Positions 47,317 to 53,771 of a stretch of DNA of 53,771 nt are shown here, in pieces. Under the pieces are notes generated by a model. That model did not search any database, was not told the origin of the DNA, and saw only the letters and a program-made list of their open reading frames with translations. Numbering within the stretch: position 1 is the stretch's first letter; the number at the start of each line of letters is the position of its first letter. The translations under genes and the position numbers were made by a program. The stretch covers positions 1 to 53,771 of the forward strand of contig CACZYY010000034.1 of assembly GCA_902785455.1 (NCBI GenBank), written 5' to 3'. This DNA comes from an uncultured Spirochaetaceae bacterium (GTDB taxonomy: Bacteria; Spirochaetota; Spirochaetia; Treponematales; Treponemataceae).

Positions 47317-50127
47317 CTATTTCTTGCTGTCCTTGCTGTAGAGCCTGAGTGGCGCTTTCTGATCAAAATAACTTTCCGCAATCAAAAAATAATCCTCTGG
47401 CTTTGCCTTTGAAACCGCCTGATACTGGTTCAGGTAGAGCTTGGGATTTTTCTGCACTTCCCCGCCCTGCATGAGCCGAGCCGTTCCTGCCTGACTTGCA
47501 GCCCCGGAAATTACCGCCATGAGCCAGTTGTTTTCAAGCCGGGCAAGCAGGTCACTCTTTTCAAGGTCGATTACGCCCTCGGTCTTTATTTCGATTTCAC
47601 GGGAAATATCCTTTTTAATAGAAGAAACTGCTTCAGAATAGGCAGAATCAACCTGAGCCGTATGCTCCACGCTGGTAACGACAATCCGCGCAAAAGGCAG
47701 GTCGTTGTCCGGGAGCTGGGCTTTAACCTTAGTCTCCGGGTATTTTTGAGTAAGCCTTGCTTCCATTCGGGCGACCGTTTCAATCAGAATGGCATCAAAA
47801 AGAGCAAGGTCTGTTGAGGCAAGGTCTGGCGAGGGAAGACAGTAAAGGGCCGGATCAAGGAATTTGGTCGTCGGAATCAGAACTGCCGGACGGGGGCCAG
47901 CCTCTTCCTTGGAAATGTCGGTCAAAAAAAGATGGCGGAGGGCCAGCTTCTTTTCGCCGGTTTTCAGTTTTGCAAAGTCAGGAGAAGGAACGCGCAAATC
48001 AGTCGAGCGGGTCTGCTGAATGCTTGTAAGCATGGCAAATGTTGACTCAAGGCCTTTCTGAAGTTTTTCCTGCTCCGGTAAGCCGCCCGAAAGAATCAGG
48101 GAAAATCTCGTTGAATCAAGAAGAAGCGGATAGGCTTCAAGGATTTTCGTAAAGTCCAGGCTTTTTGCAGGCTTGTCCTCGCCGTCGCGGTAAAGTTTGG
48201 GATAATCCGTGCCGCCGTACAAAAGACGAACAGCCTCGCACAAAAGCTGGAATTCCGTGCTGCCGCTTTTGAGCCTCCACTGAGTCCGCTCGTCGTAAGT
48301 CACGCCGTCAGCCGTCGCTGGTGTTATGTCGCAGTAAACAAGGGCCGTGTAAGCCGCCTGAATCGCAAAGTCAAATTCTCCCGAAAGGCAGGTCACGGTG
48401 ATAATCGAATGAGTGGAAAGAGTTTTTGAGGAAACTTCGTAAAAGCCTGAAATCGCGCCGTTGGATGCAAACAAATCCAGCTGGCGGTTGATGTTGACCG
48501 CAATCGAATCGCTTAAAACACTGGCAAGCCCCGGAACCTTGTCGGCAAAAAGAAGCTCGCCGCCTGCAATCGTGAGCGAAAGAACTGACGTTTTTGAATT
48601 TTCACTCCGCTTTACCGTGACAGGGATTCCGTTTGAAAGCGTGAAGGATGAAAATTCATCGAGATTTTTGGAAATGAAGCGGTCTGCAGACGAAGCGATT
48701 TCCTCAAGAAGATTTTTGTCGCTTTCTGCCTTGCTTCCGTCCTCTTTCAAAAGATTTTTGTAGGCGGTCTGATTGTACCAGGCGCTTTCTTTCTGCAAGA
48801 TCAGCTCAAAGCCAGCCTTTTTGAATTCAGCCTCGTACTTTTGATAGACAGCCTGATTCACAAAGACGAAGACAAAGGGCTCTTCTGCAAGAACTTTTTT
48901 CTGCAGGTCCTTCATGTCGATTTTTGAAAGACGGTCATTTTTTTCGAAGAAGGATTCAAGGGCAAAGGCAGGATTTTTTGAAGATGCAAGGGAGCGCGAA
49001 AAGTTTTCCATCGTGGCATCGCTGCTTTCTGAAAGACGGGTAAATTCCGTGGAAGCCTTTTTGAGCGACTTCTGCAATTCCTTTTCAGAAAAAACATCTT
49101 CGTCACGGCTCATAGAAAGGAAAAGCCCGGCCTGAACAACCGGAGAAACCTTAGACTTTCCCAGAAGTGACTGAATTATGAGCCTTGAGGCATTTTTTTC
49201 CTGAGCCGAAGAAACGTCGATGTATTCGTCGCCTAGGATTTTGAGGTTTTTCTGCTTCAATAAAAGTTTTTTGAAGGCAGATCCGTCCTGATTCCATGAT
49301 GAAGCAAGGGCATCCGCTCCGTCAGAAGGAAGATTCGCGTACTGAAGGACAATCTGAGTCATTTCGTCAGAAAAATCCTTGTGGAAAAGAACGAACTTTC
49401 GCCCCCAGCTGAATTTTTTGTCACCGGATTCGATTGCAGCACGGATTTTTTCGGCTCCCTCGTCAACCGGGCTTAAGAAAGAACCTGCCGGAAACTGAAG
49501 GAAGTATTTTTTGACCAGGGCAAGGGCCGCCCCCTCGGTGATGTTTCCGCTTACAAAAAGATGAGAATTGGACGGAATGTAGTAATTTTCTGAAATCTGA
49601 GCCAGGGCTGAGCGGATTATTTCCTTGCGGCGTGCAGAAAAAGATCCGGGCACTACTCCGCTTTCACGGCTCCAGGGATTTTGAGCAAAGACTTTTGAGT
49701 CAATCGCAGAATTTATGAATCCTGCCGCGCTCTCAGAATATTCGGCGTTTTCAGCAGACATGGTGTTTATAATAGAAGAAAGTTCAAAATCAGAAATGTT
49801 CAGGGGCTTGAGTTTTGAAGAAAGAGCAATCACTGCCTTTTCTGCCGCACTCGGAGCCGCCTTTGAGACAAAGCGGACGGCATCATTTGAAATCTCTCCG
49901 CCGCAAAGACGGGCATACATGGTAAAAAGTCCGCCATTATCCCGCCCCTGATTTGTAAATCCCGCGTTCACGCAAAGTTCCAGCCTCACAGTCGGCGAAG
50001 AAGAGTCCTCAAGGAAATAGACTTTGAGGCCGTTTTCAAGCGTAAAGAGCTTTATGTCCGAGGCTGTAAAAGCAAAAAGCGAGAATGAAAGAAAAAAAAT
50101 CGTAAGGGAAAGAATAAATCGCCGCAT
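47317..50127 (-). CDS. Secreted M16 (insulinase/pitrilysin) homologue lacking the zinc motif
   Basis: A 936-residue exported protein with two M16-like halves, as in pitrilysin. The opening ENGLKVYFLEDSSSPTVRLE and NAGFTNQGRDNGGL match the family, but where HxxEH should follow the chain reads Thr69-x2-Ala72-Arg73, so all three catalytic or zinc residues are lost. The second half restarts at FTLSNGIPVTVKRSE and also lacks the motif, as inactive halves normally do. The protein is full length with no stop codons, so it is maintained as a non-catalytic protein, perhaps a chaperone or partner of an active peptidase elsewhere. It starts beside a duplicated promoter and continues into araC. Confidence 0.83.
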   Translation of the reverse strand: MRRFILSLTIFFLSFSLFAFTASDIKLFTLENGLKVYFLEDSSSPTVRLELCVNAGFTNQGRDNGGLFTMYARLCGGEISNDAVRFVSKAAPSAAEKAVIALSSKLKPLNISDFELSSIINTMSAENAEYSESAAGFINSAIDSKVFAQNPWSRESGVVPGSFSARRKEIIRSALAQISENYYIPSNSHLFVSGNITEGAALALVKKYFLQFPAGSFLSPVDEGAEKIRAAIESGDKKFSWGRKFVLFHKDFSDEMTQIVLQYANLPSDGADALASSWNQDGSAFKKLLLKQKNLKILGDEYIDVSSAQEKNASRLIIQSLLGKSKVSPVVQAGLFLSMSRDEDVFSEKELQKSLKKASTEFTRLSESSDATMENFSRSLASSKNPAFALESFFEKNDRLSKIDMKDLQKKVLAEEPFVFVFVNQAVYQKYEAEFKKAGFELILQKESAWYNQTAYKNLLKEDGSKAESDKNLLEEIASSADRFISKNLDEFSSFTLSNGIPVTVKRSENSKTSVLSLTIAGGELLFADKVPGLASVLSDSIAVNINRQLDLFASNGAISGFYEVSSKTLSTHSIITVTCLSGEFDFAIQAAYTALVYCDITPATADGVTYDERTQWRLKSGSTEFQLLCEAVRLLYGGTDYPKLYRDGEDKPAKSLDFTKILEAYPLLLDSTRFSLILSGGLPEQEKLQKGLESTFAMLTSIQQTRSTDLRVPSPDFAKLKTGEKKLALRHLFLTDISKEEAGPRPAVLIPTTKFLDPALYCLPSPDLASTDLALFDAILIETVARMEARLTQKYPETKVKAQLPDNDLPFARIVVTSVEHTAQVDSAYSEAVSSIKKDISREIEIKTEGVIDLEKSDLLARLENNWLMAVISGAASQAGTARLMQGGEVQKNPKLYLNQYQAVSKAKPEDYFLIAESYFDQKAPLRLYSKDSKK

Positions 50128-50233
50128 GACGGATTGAGATTATATCACACAGGCTTTAACTTTTCCATGTTTAGTTTATATGACGGATTGAGATTATATC
50201 ACACAGGCTTTAACTTTTCCATGTTTAGTTTAT
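50126..50233. repeat. 54-bp perfect tandem duplication in a divergent promoter region
   Basis: Bases 50126-50179 and 50180-50233 are identical. Each unit holds ATTATA (TATAAT on the minus strand) at 50139-50144 and 50193-50198. The first unit begins at the M16 start codon, and the second ends inside the -10 box of the kinase gene. Confidence 0.92.
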
Positions 50234-50236
50234 AAT
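50209..50236 (+). promoter_or_regulatory. Promoter of the NarL-type histidine kinase gene, predicted leaderless
   Basis: TTTAAC (50209-50214), 16 bases, TATAAT (50231-50236). The predicted start at about 50243 is one base before the ATG. In the upstream repeat unit the same place reads TATATG, a poorer -10. Confidence 0.5.
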
Positions 50237-50243
50237 TGGATTT

Positions 50244-52067
50244 ATGAAGCGTTTTGCAGGCTGGATTTTTATCCTTTTGATTTTTTCCACGGTCTTTTCC
50301 TTTTCACTTTCCGCAGAAACTTTTCAGAGCGTAAAAAGCTCGTACGGAGAATGGATTTTCACTACCAAAAGCACTGACGGAGCAGATTACGAAAACCTGT
50401 ACGCTCAAAAAACAGGCAGCTCAGAAAAACCCACGCTAATTCTTGAAAATCCCGCAAAGTTCCCGGGGCTTTTTTCAAACCTCTGCTATGTCCCGGAAAC
50501 AGAGTCACTTTATTTTTCAATCCACAACGGCGGAGAATTCGTAAACGGAGTCCAGCTCTTCCGTGGCGAAGGAATCTACGTCCTCAAAAAAGATGCAGAC
50601 GGAAACTACTCGTCAAAGGGCTTACGGCGTTACACAAAGCTTGAGCCCTGGCTTGTTGAGCGGGCAAAAAAGGCTTATTTTGACAACCTTCCATCCCCGG
50701 ATTACCAAGGATTTCTGGACTATCTTTTCGGCTTTGCTGATTTTGACGTTAAGCCCTGTCTTTTCTGCAAAAGTGAATCAGGCGAAAATCTTCTGAACGA
50801 AGAAGCCCTCCGCTATCTGCACCAGTCTTCACTTCTGGACCAGCTTGTCTCAAAAGAAAAAGAAAACTATCACTCAGGCATCGAGGACTTTCTTTTCTGC
50901 CTCGATGAAAGCGGCAGGGTGACTGAAAAAGCAGCCGTAACCGCAAATCACAGCCAGCTTTTTTACCGGGACGGATCCTCTTTCGCAAATTTTCATTATT
51001 TTCTTTCCTACAAAGGACATATCTTCATGCTCGACAGCCGGGGTTCCATGAGGGGCAGTGAGTGGGTTCTTGATTTTTCAAAGATTTACGCGATTTCTGA
51101 CAGCGGCAGGGATTTTTCAGTCTACCAGCCCTACGATTTTAACGGAATTATGGCGGAAGTTTTTGAAACGCCCTTTCCCAAACGCCTTGATTCGGCTCCG
51201 CTTTTTATTCAGGACGGGAAACTCTATCTCCGCGACATAAACCACACTGACTTTTACGTCTTCGAAAACGATTCCTTCAAGAAAGTCGCTTCCATCGAAA
51301 AGAGAAAGTCACTTTCAGGCCTGGTCCTTCCCCTTCTTTTTGCCCTCTGCCTTATTCTCCTTGTCCTTTCAGCATTTTTCTTTTTCAGGCTCAGGAAAAT
51401 CAATTCACCCCGCTTTGTTTTTGCCCTGCAGCAACAGGTCCGCTCGGAAATTTCTTCGGCTATCCATGATTCAGTCGTTCAGGACATCCGGGCCCTCAGG
51501 CTGGACGTGGAAAGGCTCAAGGTTCAGGAAGAAAGCGAAGACTTGCAGAAGGAAGCGGTCAAAAATCTTACCGAATGCATAAAAAGAATGAGGGACATCT
51601 GCTACGGCCTCAATCCGGCTGAAATTGCCGTTGCCGAGCTCAGGGATTCAAAAGTCGACATAATTTCCGTCGTTCAGACTCTCTGCGAGCAGTTTTCTCT
51701 CCGCACCAAGATTCAGTTTCAATTTGATATCGAAGAAAATTTTCCGCAAATCAGCATCAGAAATGAAAATGCAAAATACATCACCAGAATCGTCATGGAA
51801 ATTCTTTCCAACACCGAAAAACATTCCTTTGCATCAAACCTCACCCTTTTAGTCCGCGAAAAGGAAATTCCCCGCGAAGGAAAATCAGTCACCTTTATTT
51901 TCATCGACGATGGCGTGGGCTGTGAAATGAAGTCAATCAGCAGAAAAACTCACTTCGGAATCCGCAACATGATGCAGTACGCAAGGCTGGCAGGACTTAA
52001 AATCGAATTTCTCACCGAAAAGAACGAGGGAATGCAGGTCAAACTGACCATGAAGGAAGAGGAATAA
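50244..52067 (+). CDS. Sensor histidine kinase, NarL/HisKA_3 class
   Basis: A 607-residue membrane kinase with a signal peptide or first helix (about 1-24), a roughly 330-residue extracytoplasmic sensor with no recognised domain, one membrane helix (about 359-381), and a HisKA_3 dimerisation domain with the phospho-acceptor His408 (SAIHDSVVQDIRALRLDVER). The HATPase domain has the N box around IVMEILSNTEKHS, the G1 box FIDDGVGC and HFGIRNMMQYARLAG. The stop codon shares a base with the start of the response-regulator gene, so the two are co-translated and form a cognate pair. No ribosome-binding site is visible. Confidence 0.93.
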   Translation: MKRFAGWIFILLIFSTVFSFSLSAETFQSVKSSYGEWIFTTKSTDGADYENLYAQKTGSSEKPTLILENPAKFPGLFSNLCYVPETESLYFSIHNGGEFVNGVQLFRGEGIYVLKKDADGNYSSKGLRRYTKLEPWLVERAKKAYFDNLPSPDYQGFLDYLFGFADFDVKPCLFCKSESGENLLNEEALRYLHQSSLLDQLVSKEKENYHSGIEDFLFCLDESGRVTEKAAVTANHSQLFYRDGSSFANFHYFLSYKGHIFMLDSRGSMRGSEWVLDFSKIYAISDSGRDFSVYQPYDFNGIMAEVFETPFPKRLDSAPLFIQDGKLYLRDINHTDFYVFENDSFKKVASIEKRKSLSGLVLPLLFALCLILLVLSAFFFFRLRKINSPRFVFALQQQVRSEISSAIHDSVVQDIRALRLDVERLKVQEESEDLQKEAVKNLTECIKRMRDICYGLNPAEIAVAELRDSKVDIISVVQTLCEQFSLRTKIQFQFDIEENFPQISIRNENAKYITRIVMEILSNTEKHSFASNLTLLVREKEIPREGKSVTFIFIDDGVGCEMKSISRKTHFGIRNMMQYARLAGLKIEFLTEKNEGMQVKLTMKEEE

Positions 52068-52687
52068 TGGAAGAGTCACTTTTTATCGTTGATGACCACA
52101 AGATGCTTTTAAACGGACTCAAAAACTGGCTGGAAGAAAATTCTGAGTGGAAGGTGGCCCAGGTCTTTACGTCGCCGGAAGACTGTCTTTCCTGCCTTTC
52201 AAAACTTTCTGATTCAAAAGATTTCCCCAAAATCATTATCGTTGACGTGCAGCTGAAGGACAAATCAGGTTTCGAACTGGTTGAAAAAATCAGCAGCAGG
52301 TGGCCGGATTCAAAATGCCTGATTTACTCGATGTACGACACTCCGGGCTACATCCTTCAGGCAAAGGAAAGCGGGGCAAAGGGCTATATCTCAAAGGTCG
52401 CAAGTGAGGAAGAACTGCTCATGGCCCTCGAAACCGTGAAAAATGGCGGCGAATACATCGAAAAACGCATGGAACAGGCTCAGAAAAAGCTTGATTCGGC
52501 ACTCTCACTCTTTTCACGCCAGGAAAAAATCATCTTCGAGAAAATTCTCCAGGGAAAGACCAATAAGGAAATCGCAGGAGACCTTTATATTTCGCTACAT
52601 TCCGTTGAAAACTACGTCAGCTTCATCTACGACAAGGCCTGCGTCAAAAACCGGGCAGAACTGATTCAAAAATTCCAGCAAAATTAG
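52067..52687 (+). CDS. NarL/LuxR-family response regulator
   Basis: A 206-residue regulator with an N-terminal receiver (Asp9-Asp10 acidic pocket, phospho-acceptor Asp60 in KIIIVDVQLKDKSG, conserved Lys in GAKGYISK) and a C-terminal LuxR-type helix-turn-helix (GKTNKEIAGDLYISLHSVEN). It is phosphorylated by the kinase encoded immediately upstream, with which it overlaps by one base. The targets are not evident; the lipoprotein gene 78 bases downstream is a candidate. Confidence 0.95.
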   Translation: MEESLFIVDDHKMLLNGLKNWLEENSEWKVAQVFTSPEDCLSCLSKLSDSKDFPKIIIVDVQLKDKSGFELVEKISSRWPDSKCLIYSMYDTPGYILQAKESGAKGYISKVASEEELLMALETVKNGGEYIEKRMEQAQKKLDSALSLFSRQEKIIFEKILQGKTNKEIAGDLYISLHSVENYVSFIYDKACVKNRAELIQKFQQN

Positions 52688-52764
52688 GAGTTTTTCTCCC
52701 AATACAAAGCAGAATTCATCTCATAAAATATTCCTCAGTAAAAAAATAATCTATGGAGGATTTT

Positions 52765-53619
52765 ATGAAAAAATTACTTTTGTCACTTTGCGCTGCCCTC
52801 TGTCTGGGCCTGGGATTTTCAGCCTGCAGCAGCGATTCTGATTCAGGTTCAGGTTCTGATCCAAAGCCGAATGCAGCAAATGATTACCTTTTTGAACAGG
52901 GATATGTCAGTAATGACGTTCGTGACACAGCATATGCCATGCAGGGAACGACTTTCGATGACATAAAGGCAATCCGCAACTATCTTTTTAGCAATACAAG
53001 TTTAGAATATTACAGTAAATCCGTATCAGAAAATGAGATTTACGCATTACTGCAGGCAGCCGGTCTTCAGTCAGCTCAGGCTACAACAGAAGTCAATAAA
53101 CTTAAATCGCGCGGCAATTACCTGACTTTCTATCCGGCAACTGGGGGATACGTCTGGTTCTACGCAGAAAAGAAAAACTCAAGCGCGGGCTCAGGCACAA
53201 GCCAAAAAATAGACCTCCAGCTTACACTCTCAGGCGACAAAAAGCTCGATGACACTTCATGGGGAAAAAGCTGCACGGTTTCTTCTTCCCAGCTCGCAGG
53301 CATCAGCCAGACTTCCGTCCTCAAAATTTCAGTCAAAAAAATCACGGGAGCCGGCTACAGCAAGCTTAGAATCTGCCCGAAAGGTCAGTGGGAATCACTC
53401 GGAATGGTAAAGGTAGAATTTGAAGCAGCCGACTCAGCAGAAGTCACAGAGGCCACCGATGACGCAGGCAGCAAGGGAAAAGAAGTCACTTTGAAAGCAG
53501 ACTCGGCAACAGTCCTCTACACACTGAGCTACTCTGACTGTACAAAAATCAGCAATGCTGAAGGAATCGAATTCCACGGCTACGGACTGGAGATTGTCTC
53601 TGCCTCTTTAAGCAAATAA
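52765..53619 (+). CDS. Lipoprotein of unknown function
   Basis: A 284-residue lipoprotein with lipobox GFSACSS and a Ser/Asp/Gly-rich linker after the cysteine. Residues about 40-130 are helical (DDIKAIRNYLFSNTSLEYYS, ALLQAAGLQSAQATTEVNKL); the rest is beta-rich with Lys/Thr/Ser repeats. No family is recognised. The start is the ATG at 52765, because GGAGG lies between it and an earlier in-frame ATG. It follows the two-component pair and may be its target. Confidence 0.75.
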   Translation: MKKLLLSLCAALCLGLGFSACSSDSDSGSGSDPKPNAANDYLFEQGYVSNDVRDTAYAMQGTTFDDIKAIRNYLFSNTSLEYYSKSVSENEIYALLQAAGLQSAQATTEVNKLKSRGNYLTFYPATGGYVWFYAEKKNSSAGSGTSQKIDLQLTLSGDKKLDDTSWGKSCTVSSSQLAGISQTSVLKISVKKITGAGYSKLRICPKGQWESLGMVKVEFEAADSAEVTEATDDAGSKGKEVTLKADSATVLYTLSYSDCTKISNAEGIEFHGYGLEIVSASLSK

Positions 53620-53704
53620 TCCTTTTAAAAGCTCCTTTTCTTTATCTTGACTAAAAGAGTCCTTTTTGCAACCATGAAAAGATACAAGTAAAGGAGCTAA
53701 AACT

Positions 53705-53771
53705 ATGAAAAAACTTATCGCATTGGCAGCAGCAATTCTGCTCTCTTCTTCGGCACTTTTTGCTGAAAATG
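53705..53771 (+). CDS. Secreted protein, N-terminus only (3' end outside the window)
   Basis: AAAGGAG precedes the ATG, and the 22 visible residues form a classic signal peptide (MKKLIALAAAILLSSSALFA). The family cannot be judged. Upstream, GACT-AAAAG-AGTC (53649-53661) is a small inverted repeat in the 85-base gap. Confidence 0.7.
   Translation, partial: MKKLIALAAAILLSSSALFAEN

Noticed and set aside
1-53771. tRNA or rRNA genes
   Set aside because: No acceptor/T-arm patterns or rRNA signatures were found by eye; the TCGAATC strings belong to the cloverleaf repeats.

Overview
The window looks like chromosomal DNA of a host-associated spirochaete, most likely a gut or rumen Treponema. This is inferred from gene content and style: many lysine-rich signal peptides and lipoproteins, a dCache chemoreceptor, a PEGA protein, a BspA-type leucine-rich-repeat protein, a group B [FeFe] hydrogenase, an RND exporter with a LolA-like partner, and moderate GC with A-rich codon use. 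No 16S rRNA or other marker settles the species. No tRNA, rRNA or CRISPR array was seen.

Layout. 1-4820: an envelope export cluster (RND/MMPL exporter, LolA-like protein, DUF1302-like beta-barrel) followed by a TetR regulator with a clear palindromic operator and a DUF2271 protein. 4877-9125: flavodoxin-like protein, esterase and leuS. 9417-15611: chemoreceptor, secreted jelly-roll protein, glucosaminidase lipoprotein, radC, PEGA protein and HtrA protease. 15723-20257: secreted lipase, earP, LRR protein and a small secreted protein. 20572-26585: a run of SpoIIE-type phosphatase, acyl-ACP thioesterase, Gly-rich secreted protein and hybrid histidine kinase. 26658-27227: efp, whose loop residue is Arg32, matching the rhamnosyltransferase EarP encoded 8 kb away. 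27486-36933: an accessory island with a broken DUF4143 ATPase, a frameshifted HEPN-type protein, a Shedu (SduA/DUF4263) defence protein, a lipoprotein fusing InlB-type repeats to a formylglycine-enzyme-like domain, a CsgG-like protein, a truncated XRE regulator, an AlbA_2/ATPase/HTH regulator and an intact DUF4143 ATPase. 37081-43093: uvrB, a substrate-binding protein, [FeFe] hydrogenase, 5-formyl-THF cyclo-ligase and three small unknowns. 43177-53771: a beta-helix lipoprotein, AraC regulator, a catalytically dead-looking M16 peptidase homologue, a NarL-type two-component pair, a lipoprotein and the start of one more secreted protein.

The most unusual feature is how the DNA between and inside genes is built. 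A dispersed palindromic family (five copies) folds as an outer TGCCACACAGATT stem holding one or two inner hairpins and sits at gene ends. A second GC-rich family begins with AATCAAC and flanks the HEPN locus. Repeat DNA is carried in frame inside earP (two places) and inside the cyclo-ligase gene. An 18-bp tandem duplication has separated the leuS start codon from its ribosome-binding site. A 54-bp tandem duplication has doubled the promoter region between the M16 homologue and a histidine kinase.

Many genes that are not preceded by a Shine-Dalgarno sequence have a -10 box ending 2-9 bases before their start codon, which suggests that leaderless mRNAs are common in this genome.
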